64,000 nt of DNA from Acidimicrobiia bacterium (GTDB lineage: Bacteria > Actinomycetota > Acidimicrobiia > IMCC26256 > PALSA-610), in assembly GCA_027494135.1 (NCBI GenBank), contig JAOSJK010000012.1, positions 734,795-798,794 of the forward strand. The letters run 5' to 3'. Positions 49,469 to 59,985 of this stretch are shown piece after piece. The notes beneath the pieces are model-generated. The model was not told where the DNA came from. It ran no database searches and saw only the letters and a list, made by a program, of their open reading frames with translations. Numbering within the stretch: the first letter of the stretch is position 1; each line of letters begins with the position of its first letter. The translations under genes were made by a program, and so were the position numbers.

Positions 49469-50957
49469 TCAACGGTGTTGGGGGAAGCCGAGATCGACGC
49501 GACTGGTAGCAGGATCGGGCCACCTCGACGTCACGACCTTGGCGCGTGTGTAGAAATGCACTCCATCCGGTCCGTACATGTGCGAGTCGCCGAAGAGCGA
49601 CCGCTTCCATCCGCCGAACGAGTAGTACGAGACGGGCACGGGAATCGGTACGTTCACGCCGACCATCCCCGCCGAGACCTCGAACTGGAACCGTCTGGCG
49701 GCCCCACCGTCGCGAGTGAAGATCGCGGCACCGTTTCCGTAGGGATTGTCGTTCACGAGGCGGAGAGCGTCGTCGAAGCCATCGACGCGGACGACGCAGA
49801 GGACCGGTCCGAAGATCTCTTCGTCGTAGACGCTCATTCCCGGCCGGACATGATCCAGGAGCGAGACGCCCAGGAAGAAGCCGTCTCCCGCGAAGGCGGT
49901 GTCGCGCCCGTCGACCACCAGCGTCGCACCTTCCCGCTCGCCCGAATCGATCAGCGCGGCGACCCGGTCGCGGTGCTCTCGGGTCACCAGCGGCCCCATC
50001 TCGCTCTCAGGATCGGTTCCCGGGCCGATACGCAGCGCGGCGATCCTCCTCGCTATCGCATCGACGAGGGGATCAGCGGCGCCGCCGACGGCAACGACAA
50101 CCGATACCGCCATGCAGCGCTCTCCGGCGGAGCCGTACGCCGCGCTCACCGCAGCGTCTGCCGCCATGTCGAGATCCGCGTCGGGGAGGACGACCATGTG
50201 GTTCTTCGCTCCGCCGAGCGCCTGAACGCGCTTGCCATGACGCGATCCGGTCGCGTACACGTACTCGGCGATCGGCGTGGAGCCGACGAAGCTCACTGCG
50301 GCGATGCCCGGGTTCTCGAGCATCCGATCCACAGCGACACGATCACCGTGCACGACGTTGAATACACCTCCGGGCACTCCAGCGTCGTGGAGGATCTCCG
50401 CGATGAGCATCGATGCCGACGGGTCCTTCTCCGACGGCTTCAGCACAAACGTGTTTCCGCAGGCGATCGCATTCGCGAACATCCACATGGGCACCATCGC
50501 CGGGAAGTTGAACGGCGTGATCCCGGCCACGACGCCTAGTGGCTGGCGGATCGAGTAGACGTCGACACCCGTACCGGCCTGCTCGCTGAATCCGCCCTTC
50601 AGCAAGTGAGGGACGCCGCAGGCGAACTCGACATTCTCGATTCCACGCGCGACCTCGCCGAGCGCATCGGAGAGCACCTTCCCGTGCTCCGGAAGTGATC
50701 GCCGTCGCGAGGTCGTCGCGTCGGGCGTCGAGTGCGGCGCGCACTCGGAACATGATCTCGGCGCGACGCGACAGCGATAGCGCATGCCAGTGCGGATACG
50801 CCTCGGAGGCAGCCGATACGGCGAGGTCAACCTCGCTTGCAGACGCCAGGTCGACCTCCGCCTGCTGCCGTCCGTCGGCGGGATCGAAGACCGGGCCGTA
50901 CCGGCCGGACTCGCCCGGCAGTATGCGCCCGCCGATCCAGTGACTGATGCGACGCAT
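49469..50957 (-). CDS. mmsA: CoA-acylating methylmalonate-semialdehyde dehydrogenase (frameshifted)
   Basis: About 496 residues from ATG 50957 ([10 protein letters not shown]) with AAAGGAGAGGAG upstream. The N-terminal ISHWIGGR opening, [23 protein letters not shown] and the catalytic AGERCMAVS are diagnostic of MmsA/IolA, which converts (methyl)malonate semialdehyde to propionyl- or acetyl-CoA using NAD and CoA. The frame breaks near 50695 where an extra T (ACTTCCGG for ACTCCGG) separates DDLATAIT from [13 protein letters not shown]. Suggests valine, inositol or beta-alanine breakdown. Confidence 0.88.
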
Positions 50958-51117
50958 TCCCCGCTCCTCTCCTTTGGCGGGCTCACGGTAACGAGAACAG
51001 GGGGCGATGCACAGCGCAGGCATGGCGGAGGTCGGCGTCGCGTGCGCGCCGCGACGCGTCACTCCCTCTCCGCTTCTCCGCTTCGACACTCCCCCGTCGC
51101 CCCGCCAATATGGCGAG

Positions 51118-52009
51118 ATGGCTCCGCTCATCGACCTCGACCACGTCGCCCTCGCGTCCGAGCACGTCTTCGACAATTTCGATCGCTACCGGGGGTGACC
51201 TCGGCGGTCAGTGGGTCTCGGGTGGCTACGACCCCGGCTTCTACTGGGGGCAGGTCGGCTTCGCGAACGGCATGCGGCTGGAGATGCTCGAGCCGGCGAA
51301 CCTGGAGCTCGACGACTTCCTTCGGCGCTTCCTCGACGGGAGCGGTCCGGGGCCGCACCACATCACCTTCAAGGTGCCCGACATCCACGCAGCGATCGAT
51401 GCCGCCACGGCGGCCGGCTACCCGCCCGTCCGGGTGAACCTCGCCCACGAGAGCTGGATGGAGGCGTTCCTCCACCCGAAGGCCGCTCACGGCATCGTCG
51501 TTCAGCTCGCCCAGTCGTCCGAGCACGAGCACCCACTCCTGACCGAGCTGCCGCCGTCACGAATCGCTGAGCCGGCCTCGCTCGACTGCATCGTGCACGC
51601 GGTGACTGATATCGAGTCGGCTCTGGGCCTGTTCCGCGACGTCCTCGGCGGCATGCCGGTGGAGCACGGGACCGACGGGGAGGATCCCCACGTCGATCTC
51701 GCATGGCCTGGACCGGGGCGAATCCGTCTGGTCGAGGCTCGCTCGGCGGATCTGAAGGAGTGGGTGGGCAGTCGCCCCGGGCGTCTCCACCATCTTGCGT
51801 TCACCCTCGCGGACCCTTCCGAGGTGCGCGGCGCGGAGCGCGTCGACCGCCACGACACCGGTGATGTCTTCGAGGTCGCGCCCACGGCGAACCTCGGCAC
51901 CCGCCTCCGCCTCCACCCCCTGGGTTTTGGCGTCAGAACCTCGCGACTACCGCGAGGTTCTGACGCCAGAACGCGGAGTGGGTGGGAGACTCCGTCGTAT
52001 GAGCAGTGA
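51118..52009 (+). CDS. VOC-superfamily (glyoxalase/dioxygenase-type) protein (frameshifted)
   Basis: Starts ATG 51118: LIDLDHVALASEHVFDNFDRY. A run of five G near 51190 has one base too many; the corrected frame reads GDLGGQWVSGGYDPGFYWGQVGFANGMRLEMLEP, then GPGPHHITFKVPDIHAAI, a complete betaalphabetabetabeta module with metal-type His and Glu, and a second module from LDCIVHAVTDIESALGLFRDVLGG. About 297 residues. The open frame runs through hairpin B2 and overlaps the next gene by 11 bases; its last 30 residues may not be genuine. Confidence 0.8.
51924..51972. terminator. Hairpin family B, copy 2
   Basis: A 22-bp stem with one G-T pair and loop ACTAC. Left arm GTTTTGGCGTCA then GAACCTCGCG. 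Relative to copy 3, the middle four bases GAAC/GTTC replace CTTC/GAAG, i.e. paired compensating changes. Sits at the end of the VOC gene just before the acyltransferase start. Confidence 0.8.
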
Positions 52010-53317
52010 CTCTGCCGCGAGCCGGCGGCCGTCATTGGACGAGCTGGTCGCGGCCACCCCTGCTACCCGCGACCGCTACCTGGACCTGCTGCGGGCGGCG
52101 TCGATCCTCGTCGTCGTCTTCGGCCACTGGCTGATGGCCGTCCTCGAGTGGGACGACGGCCGGTTGGAGACCTCGAATCTCCTGGCCGAGGTCCGACCGC
52201 TACAGCTCGCGACGTGGGTGCTGCAGGTCATGCCCGTCTTCTTCTTCGTGGGCGGCGTCGTGAACCGCGCCGCGATCCTCTCGGCGCGCCGTCGGGGCAG
52301 CGGCTGGGCGGAGTACCTGCAGGGTCGCGTCGACCGACTTACCCGACCCGTCGTGCCGTTCGCCCTGGTGTGGATGGGGGTCGCCGGGAGCATCGCGCTG
52401 GCCGGTGCCTCCGGGAAGCCTGCCCGTGTGGTGCTGCGTGTGATGGCCCAACCCCTCTGGTTCCTGGCCGTCTACCTGATCGTCATCGCCATGGCTCCGG
52501 CCTTCGTTCGCCTCCATGAACGGTGGCGATGGTGGGTGCCGGGGGTGCTCGCGCTCACCGCCGGGATGCTCGACATCGTCGGCGAGCACGTGGCCGGCGT
52601 CGGATGGGCCAATTACCCGGTGGTCTTCCTTTTCGCGCACCAGCTCGGCTTCTTCGCCGGCGACGGCACTCTGAACGGGTGGCCCCGGCATCGGATGCTG
52701 CTCGCCGGAGCCGTGGGCCTGGGTGCGCTGGCCGCCCTCACGGCGGGTCCGTACCCGACGAGCATGGTCGGCGTCACCGGCGAGGCGCGCTCCAACATGA
52801 GCCCACCGACACTCTGCATCGTCGCGCTCGCCGTCCTGCAGGTTGCTCTGGTCCTACTCGCACGGCCGGCAGTAGCCAGATGGCTCGAGAGCCCGCGGGC
52901 TTGGGGTGCGGTCATCGTGGTCAACACGTCGATCATGACGATCTTCCTCTGGCACCTCCCGGCGCTCGTGCTCGTCGCACTCCTGCTCCTCGTCGGGTTC
53001 CCACAGCCGGATGTCGCGTCTGCGTCTTGGTGGCTGCTGCGCATCCCTGGTTCGCGTTGATGGCCGTCGTGCTGGCCGGTCTCATCTCGGTGATGAGCCG
53101 ATTCGAGCGCGGGGTCGGATCACCGACTGCCCGGCCCTGGAGCTCGATCGCCGCGACGGTTCTCGCGACGGCGAGCCTCATCGGACTCGCACTGCGCGGC
53201 TTCGGACGCCTCACCGCCATTCCGGCCGTGGCGGCACTCCTCCTCGCCTCCTTCCTGGTCAGACGCCCCCACCCCGCGTTTTGGCGTCACTTCCTCGCGA
53301 CTACCGCGAGGAAGTGA
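51999..53317 (+). CDS. Acyltransferase family 3 membrane protein (frameshifted)
   Basis: About 440 residues with ten or so membrane helices. RYLDLLRAASILVVVFGHWLMAVLEW carries the conserved Arg and His of the acyltransferase 3 family, and VMPVFFFVGGVVN follows. One base is missing near 53040 (CTGCGC then CATCCC); thereafter LRHPWFALMAVVLAGL continues to a stop at 53317. These enzymes O-acylate exported polysaccharides, lipids or secondary metabolites. The last codons and the stop lie inside hairpin B3. Start ATG 51999 with GGAG upstream. Confidence 0.83.
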
Positions 53318-53331
53318 CGCCAAAACGCGGG
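53273..53331. terminator. Hairpin family B, copy 3
   Basis: A perfect 27-bp stem with loop ACTAC. Left arm CCCGCGTTTTGGCGTCACTT then CCTCGCG. It contains the acyltransferase stop codon in its right arm and is followed by GTGGGTGGGAGACTC and the GNAT start, a downstream sequence shared with copy 2. Confidence 0.82.
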
Positions 53332-53351
53332 TGGGTGGGAGACTCGGGCGT

Positions 53352-53900
53352 ATGGGCGTCCCCGTGCTGCGCACCGAACGACTTCTGCTGCGCGCCTGGC
53401 GCGACGACGACCTCGCTCCGTTCGCCGAGCTCAACGGCGACCCAGAGGTGATGGAGCACTTCCCCTACGTCCTCACACCCGAGCAGTCCGACGACCTCGC
53501 CCGCCGCATCGGCGAGGAGTTCGCGCGGCGCGGCTTCGGCCTCTGGGCCGTCGAGGTACCCGGGGCATCGGCATTCATCGGCTTCGTCGGACTAGCCGTC
53601 CCCGGCTTCCAAGCCGTCTTCACCCCGTGCGTCGAGGTCGGCTGGCGACTCGCTCGTCACTCGTGGGGCCACGGGTACGCGAGCGAGGCGGCAGTCGAGG
53701 TGCTGCGCTTCGCCTTCGAGGACCTGATGCTCGACGAGGTCGTGTCCTTCACCGCCACGACCAACCTCCGCTCGCAGGCCGTGATGCGTCGCATCGGCAT
53801 GACACACGATCCCGCCGACGACTTCGACCACCCGCGCATGCCCGAGGGCCACGTGCTCCGGCGCCACGTCCTCTACCGGGCGCGATCATCTCGGCCCTGA
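53352..53900 (+). CDS. GNAT family N-acetyltransferase (RimJ/RimL type)
   Basis: A 182-residue acetyltransferase from ATG 53352. VLRTERLLLRAWRDDDLAPFAELN is the RimJ/RimL-type opening; acetyl-CoA binding region VGWRLARHSWGHGYASEAAVEVLRFAF with the (Q/R)xxGxG/A pattern; NLRSQAVMRRIGM near the end. Acceptor unknown (protein N-terminus or small amine). Its leader and ribosome-binding site belong to the sequence following hairpin B3. Confidence 0.9.
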   Translation: MGVPVLRTERLLLRAWRDDDLAPFAELNGDPEVMEHFPYVLTPEQSDDLARRIGEEFARRGFGLWAVEVPGASAFIGFVGLAVPGFQAVFTPCVEVGWRLARHSWGHGYASEAAVEVLRFAFEDLMLDEVVSFTATTNLRSQAVMRRIGMTHDPADDFDHPRMPEGHVLRRHVLYRARSSRP

Positions 53901-53959
53901 GCATGCCGCGGCCCTGAGCATGCCGCGTCGCTGAGCATGCCTCGGCCCTGAGCCCGACG
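53892..53959. repeat. 17-bp tandem repeat, four copies
   Basis: Unit CGGCCCTGAGCATGCCG: copies 1 and 2 identical, copies 3 and 4 degenerate. The first copy contains the GNAT stop codon (TGA within CCCTGAG). Each unit also holds the 6-bp palindrome GCATGC. Lies between the GNAT and cyclase-family genes; likely replication slippage, perhaps a binding array. Confidence 0.8.
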
Positions 53960-54011
53960 GACCGGGACCGAGCACACGACAGCGGCCGCCACCGGGGGTT
54001 ACCGTTCGCCG

Positions 54012-55013
54012 ATGGACCCACTCCCCCACTACTCCGATCTGCCCCGGGTCGCGGGCCTACCGTCCTCCTGGGGGCTCTGGGGCGACGCCGGCACCGACCG
54101 CCTCGGCTGCCTCAACCTGCTGACACCGGAGCGCGTCGTCGACGCCGCGACCCTCGTCCGGCGCGGGGCGGTGTTCCCTCTGAACTGGTCGATGGGCCTC
54201 CCCGATCCGCCGCTCTTCGGTCGGGACCGCCTCGTTCACGAGGTCACCGGAGGCGACGAGTCCATCGGCCACGACGACATCCTCGACCGCTGGAACACGC
54301 AGTCGTCGAGCCAGTGGGACGGCTTCCGCCACATACGCAACACCGCGGCGCGGACCGAATCCCCCGGAACCGGGCACTACGGCGGTGTGCCCGACCGCGA
54401 GCACGGTATCGACCACTGGGCACGCCGAGGGATCGTCGGGCGGGCAGTGCTCTGCGACATCGGACGCTTCCGCGAGTCGCAGGGACGCGCACTCCGCCAC
54501 GACACCCCCGACGTCATCGGGCCCGACGAGATCACGCAGTGCCTCGCCGCCCAGGGCTCCGCTGTGCGCGAAGGCGACGTGCTCCTGATGCGGACGGGTT
54601 GGACGGCGTGGTACGAGCAGCAGTCCGCCGGCGTCCGAGAGGCCCTGGCCCAGCCGGGCGGCCTCGCCGCCCCCGGCCTCGCACCCGGGGAGCGGACCGC
54701 CGAGGTGCTCTGGGACCTGCACATAGCCGCGATCGGAACCGACACACCTGCGGTCGAAGTCTGGCCTCTCGGATCTCACCTCGAACCCGATGAGGTCGAG
54801 GCGGTGAGGTCCGACCCGAGACGCTCACATGAGGTCTTCGTGCACACCCTCCTGCTGTCTATGCTCGGTCTCCCGCTCGGCGAGCTATGGGACCTCGACG
54901 CGCTGGCGGCCGACTGCGCCGAGGACGGCAGGTTCGACTGCCTCTTCGTCTCCGCGCCTCTGAACCTGCCGGCAGGCGTGGCGAGCCCACCGAACGCCCT
55001 GGCCGTCAAGTAG
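54012..55013 (+). CDS. Cyclase family protein (kynurenine formamidase-like fold)
   Basis: A 333-residue protein of the cyclase/formamidase family. Conserved LGCLNLLTPERV, SQWDGFRHI (variant of the metal-binding HxGTHxD loop found in the long bacterial subgroup), GHYGG, GIVGRAVLCDIG, VREGDVLLMRTGW and HIAAIGTDTPAVEVWP. The family are Mn/Zn amidases or lactonases. Function not assignable more closely. Intact. Confidence 0.85.
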   Translation: MDPLPHYSDLPRVAGLPSSWGLWGDAGTDRLGCLNLLTPERVVDAATLVRRGAVFPLNWSMGLPDPPLFGRDRLVHEVTGGDESIGHDDILDRWNTQSSSQWDGFRHIRNTAARTESPGTGHYGGVPDREHGIDHWARRGIVGRAVLCDIGRFRESQGRALRHDTPDVIGPDEITQCLAAQGSAVREGDVLLMRTGWTAWYEQQSAGVREALAQPGGLAAPGLAPGERTAEVLWDLHIAAIGTDTPAVEVWPLGSHLEPDEVEAVRSDPRRSHEVFVHTLLLSMLGLPLGELWDLDALAADCAEDGRFDCLFVSAPLNLPAGVASPPNALAVK

Positions 55014-55116
55014 CCGCGCACCGACGCACCGACTTGCCATGCACGTGACACGTGGGGTCGGATGAGCCCATGACCGAACGAGAGAGCGGGCCCGCCGACC
55101 TGGGCCCGTCCCCGAA

Positions 55117-55966
55117 GTGGAGCCGCCCACGGTCGACCGGCTCCTCGCTCTGCTCGAGCTCGAGCGGCTCGACCGGGACCTGTTCCGCGCCGCGATCCCG
55201 ATGCAGACCCACACCGGCCGCCTCTTCGGCGGCCAGGTGGCCGCTCAAGCGCTCCCGCGCGGCGACGCACACCGTCGAGGTCGACCACCATCCCCACTCT
55301 CTGCACGGGTACTTCCTACGCCCGGGTTCGCCGGAGACGCCAGTCCTTCTCCACGTGGACCGGATACGCGACGGACGCTCGTTCACGACACGCACAGTCG
55401 TCGCGATCCAGGAGGGCGAAGCGATCTTCGAGCTCATCGCGTCGTTCCATCGCGACGAACCGGCCACCGAGTACCAGGTGCCTCCGCCCGACGGCGTACC
55501 GAAACCCGACTCGGACACGCTCTGGCACGAGAGTCCGATCTCGCGCTTCTCCCTGGCGAGCCCCTTCGAGATGCGAGAGATGGCGAATCCCGGCCCAGAC
55601 GAGCGCGGTCTCCTCTCCTCGACGCGACGCGTGTGGCTACGCACTCGAGGCGCTCTGCCCGACGACCGTGCGCTACACGCGTGTGTGATCACCTTCGTCT
55701 CCGACATGGGCGCGGTCTTCGCGGCGGCGCTCGCCGTCGGTGGTGGCCTCGGCATCACGATGGGTGCGAGCCTCGACCACGCCGTCTGGTTCCACCGGCC
55801 GATCCGACCCGACGAATGGATGCTCTTTGACCTCTGGCCGGTCTCGAACGCGGGATCGCGTGGCCTGGTGCACGGAACGATGCACGCCGGCGACGGCCTG
55901 CTCGGCGCCTCGGTCGCACAGGAGGCCTTGATCCGCTTCGTGCAATCTCCCACCACCGCGACATGA
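55117..55966 (+). CDS. tesB: Acyl-CoA thioesterase II (frameshifted)
   Basis: TesB of about 283 residues. GTG 55117 begins EPPTVDRLLALLELERLDRDLFRA with the first hot-dog segment GRLFGGQVAAQAL. The frame shifts near 55260 to give AATHTVEVDHHPHSLHGYFLRPGSPETPV and then FTTRTVVAIQEGEAIF, the second half with ITFVSDMG (catalytic Asp) and the terminal ALIRF. Hydrolyses acyl-CoA to free acid and CoA. An upstream ATG at 55070 in the second frame is less likely as start. Confidence 0.87.
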
Positions 55967-56063
55967 CCTGCCCTGGTTCGAGGTTGCGTCGCCTTCCACT
56001 CAGGAGGCTCGGCCGCTCGCGCACAACCGGTCGCGCCCTTCGGCACGGGTACGCTCGGTGCCG

Positions 56064-57939
56064 ATGAGCTCATCCACCCGCGTCAGCAGCGCTCGGTCCG
56101 TACGCCTCGTCGTCGTGTCCGTCGTCGCCGTGTCCCTCCTCGCCGTGTCGGTGCTCGCAGTGGGTCTGACCGGTGAAGCCACCCCCGCCGATGCTGGGGC
56201 CCCCGCTGCAGGGGGCCTTCGAGGAGATCCTCGCCTACGACGTGGACATCACGATCGAGGAGATCGGATCGATCCTCGTCCGCGAGAAGATCGAGTACGA
56301 CTTCGGCAGCACGCCGCGTCACGGGATCCTGCGCGACATCACCGACCGCCTCGATTACGACGATGAGCACGACCGCGTGTACCCGATCACTGTCGTGTCT
56401 GTGGCTGCGCGTGAAGGAACACCGGCGCAGTACACCGTCGAGTCGATGGAGCGCAGCACGCGCGTCAAGATCGGCGACCCCGACCGCACCATCACCGGGC
56501 GGCACGTCTACGTCATCACCTATCGAGTGCAAGGTGCGCTCAACGGCTTCGACGATCACGACGAGCTCTACTGGAACGTCACCGGCAACGAATGGCCGGT
56601 GCCGATCGGACGTGTCACGGCGGTCGTGAACGCGCCCGCCTCCGTGACGGCCGCGGCCTGCTTCCGAGGGTCGTTCGGGTCGAGTCTGCCGTGCGAGCGT
56701 GCGAACGTCGACGGATCGTCGGCCGGCTTCGTCGACTCCTCGCTCGGCAGCAACGAGGGCCTGACAGTCGTCGTCGCGATCCCGAAGGGAGCTGTCCCCG
56801 AGCCCGAACCAGTTCTGGCGGAGATCTGGAACTTCGGTACGGCCTTCTCAACCGATGCTCGACCGCTGGGGCTGGCGGCCGGCGTTCTCGCCGCCTGCTT
56901 GTTCGGCGTCGTCTGGGTGCTCTGGCGCATCGGCCGCGACCGCAAGTTCGCCGGTTCGGCGATCGACGCGGCCTTCGGGAGCGCTACGGGCACCGAGGAG
57001 CGCGTCGGCATCGGTGAGCGACCCACGATCCCCGTCGAGTTCGTACCACCCGACGGCATCCGCCCCGGGCAAGTGGGAACCCTCATCGACGAGGTCGCCA
57101 ACCCCCTCGACGTGACAGCGACGATCGTCGACCTCGCGGTGCGGGGATACCTCACCATCGAGGAGGTCGAGCGCCCTGGGTTCTTCCGCAAGGGCGACTG
57201 GTCTCTCAAGAAGTCGAAGGATGCCGACGACTCGCTGCTCGAGTTCGAGCGCAAGCTCTTCCATGGTCTCTTCAAGGGACGCACCGACGGCGTCGTCCTC
57301 TTGTCGGAGCTGCGCGAGAAGTTCGTGAAGCGCATGGCAGACGTGCGCGACGCGCTCTACGACGACGTCGTCAGCAACGGTTGGTTCCCGCGCCGTCCGG
57401 ATCGTGTCCGCGCCATCTGGATCGGCGTAGCAGTGGTCATTCTGGTGTTCGCTGCAGGAGCGGCTTTCGCGCTGGCCGCTCTCACGAACCTCGGTCTGGT
57501 GGGCGTGGCTCTGGTTCTCGGAGCTCTCTTGTTCCTGGTCGTAGCGCGCAAGATGCCTCGGCGCACACCCAAGGGCACTGCGACCCTCCGACGCGTCCTC
57601 GGGTTCCGGGAGTTCATCACGACGTCCGAGAAGGATCGGGCCGACTTCGCCGAGCGGCAGAACCTGTTCTCGGAGTACCTGGCCTACGCCATCGTCTTCG
57701 ACTGCGTCGACAAGTGGGCGAAGGCCTTCGCGGGTCTCGGGGACCAGCCGCCCGAGGTCGACTGGTATCGCGGGTCCGGCCCGTTCACGGTCCACGCCTT
57801 CTCGGAGAGCATGCGCGATTTCTCGGTCACGACATCAGGCACTCTCACCTCCACGCCGGCGGGGTCGGGGTCGAGCGGCTTCAGCGGAGGTGGCTCCTCG
57901 GGTGGTGGTGGTGGCGGCGGCGGAGGCGGCTCCTGGTAG
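56064..57939 (+). CDS. DUF2207-domain membrane protein (frameshifted)
   Basis: About 624 residues. ATG 56064 begins a signal-anchor (VRLVVVSVVAVSLLAVSVLAVGL). A run of five G at about 56212-56217 has one too many; corrected, the mature part starts GAFEEILAYDVDITIEEIGSILVREKIEYDF, the DUF2207 extracytoplasmic domain. A TM near residue 265, cytosolic winged-helix-like region (DEVANPLDVTATIVDLAVRGYLTI), two more TMs, and a Gly/Ser tail ending GGGSW complete the usual architecture. Function unknown for the family. Confidence 0.85.
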
Positions 57940-58021
57940 AGCGCCCGCCGTGCGCGGAAGCACGCCCTGCCACCAGAATGCGGGTCTCACCCCGATCCGC
58001 ACCGACCACCTCGGAGCAGCC

Positions 58022-59985
58022 GTGACAGAACCCAACGAGCCGGGTGCCGGTCGTCTCGCCCGTGGCCTGGGGCGCCGCGAGAGGCGGGTGCTCGATGCCG
58101 TCTGCGACGCGATGGTTCCTCCCGGGGGCGCTGTACCCGAAGGAGCGACCGACCTCGGTGTGCCCGAGGAGATCGCGGGGTGGCTCTCGACCTTCACGCC
58201 TGCATCGCGGCGCGCCGTGCGCGCGATGCTCCTCGGCTACGACCTCACCCCGCTCCTCTCACGGCGGATGAGACCCTTCCACAGGCTCTCGGCCGCCGAC
58301 CGCGCGGCCTGGATCGACCGCAGCGCGCACTGCCGTCTGCGCCCACGGCGTGAGGCATTCTCCGCCCTCCAGACACTCGTGCAGCTCGCCTACGCGTCTC
58401 ACCCACGCGTCGCCGAGGTGATCGGCTACGACGGCTCACCCCTCGTTCCCCTCGTCGAGCAGCCCCCCGCGGTCGCGCTGCCGGTTCTCTCGTGGCCCGA
58501 CGCTCCCACCTCGATCTCCGTCGACGTAGTAGTCGTGGGCAGCGGTGCCGGTGGAGCCGTCGCGGCCGACACGCTCGCCCGAGCCGGCAAGAGCGTCGTA
58601 GTCGTCGAGGAGGGTGGCACGTACAAGGCCACCGATGAGTCCGGTAGCCGGCCCGTCGATCGGATGCTCCGGCACTTCCGCGACAACGGTCTGACATTCG
58701 CCCTCGGCTCCCCGGTCATCTCCCTGCCGATGGGTCGAGTTGTCGGCGGGACGACGGTCGTCAACTCCGGCACCTGCTTCCGGACCCCCGACGACGTCCT
58801 GCACGACTGGTCGCGCCGCGGCGTCACCGCAGTCACGCCCGACGACCTCGCACCTGTCTTCGACACCGTCGAGGACGTACTCGGCGTTCAGCCGGTGCCC
58901 GAAGAGGTCCTCGGCGCGAACGGCTCCGTGGCCCGCCGCGGTGCTGAGACACTCGGCTGGTCCGGCGGACCCATTCGTCGCAACATCCGGGTTGCCACGG
59001 CCACGGCGCATGCGGGTTCGGGTGTCCGATCGACGCGAAGCAGGCGATGCACGTCTCCTACCTCCCGCGCGCGGTCGCGGCGGGCGCCGAGATCGTCGCG
59101 AACGCGCGCGTGCGCGAGATCTGGATGGAGGCCGGACGCGCCGTCGGTGTCGTCGCGGACCTGATCGATCCCGAGAGCGGTAGACCACGATGCGAGATGC
59201 GCGTCCGGGCCAAGGCGACTGTTCTCGCGGCGGGGGCGGTCTTCACACCGGCGTTGCTGATGCGCCAGAAGCTCGCCGGCTCGTCGGGCCAGCTCGGTCG
59301 CAATCTCGTCGTGCACCCGGGCGCCGGCACCAGCGCCCTCTTCGACGAGGACCTCTCGGCGTGGCGCGGAACGATGCAGAGCTACTACATCGACGAGCAC
59401 CTCGACGACGGTGTGCTGCTCGAAGCGACGTTCCCGCCCCCCGGGCTCGGATACTCGGCCGGCTCGCTCCCCGGATGGGGCCGCGACAAGGAGCTGTTCA
59501 GGTTGTATCCGCGGGTCGCCTCGATCGGGTCCATCTGCAGTGACGAGGGGGAACGGTCGGATCCGGCCCACCGGGAAGCACGGGGCGCTCATCCGCTACT
59601 CGCTGTCGGACCGCGACGCCCACCGGGTCGTCGACGGGATAGCGCGCTCGGCGGAGCTGCTCTTCGCCGCGGGGCGACGACCGTCTACCCGATGCTCCCG
59701 GGCCTGACTTCGATCTCCTCGCCGCACGATGTCGAGCGGATCCGCAGCGGCAAGTGGAAGCGCTCCGAGCTGCACGTGTCGGCGTATCACCCGATGGGCA
59801 CTGCGCGCATGGGGACCGACTCATTCGGCTCGGTTGTCGACCCGTGGGGCGCCGTGTGGGACGTCCCGGGCCTCCACGTGCTCGACGCGTCGATCCTGCC
59901 GTCGTCCACGCACGTGAACCCACAGATCACCATCATGGCCCTCGCCGCGCGCGGCGCCGCCCGCCTCGCCGACGCCCTCGGCTAG
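58022..59985 (+). CDS. GMC-family oxidoreductase with fused N-terminal gluconate-2-dehydrogenase-subunit-3-like region (frameshifted)
   Basis: About 654 residues, GTG start 58022. Residues about 10-100 (LGRRERRVLDAVCDAMVPPGG, FHRLSAADRAAWIDR) resemble a gluconate 2-dehydrogenase subunit 3 or long-chain alcohol oxidase N-terminus. FAD motif VVVGSGAGGAVAADTLARAG near 173. Shifts are needed near 59015 (to read CGFGCPIDAKQAMHVSYLPRAV) and around 59550-59670 (NGRIRPTGKHGALIRYSLSDRD). C-terminal AYHPMGTARMG and HVNPQITIMALA supply the catalytic His and Asn. Likely oxidises a hydrophobic alcohol or sterol. Confidence 0.82.

Noticed and set aside
53892..53959. Possible CRISPR array
   Set aside because: Units are directly adjacent 17-mers without spacers, and no cas genes are seen.
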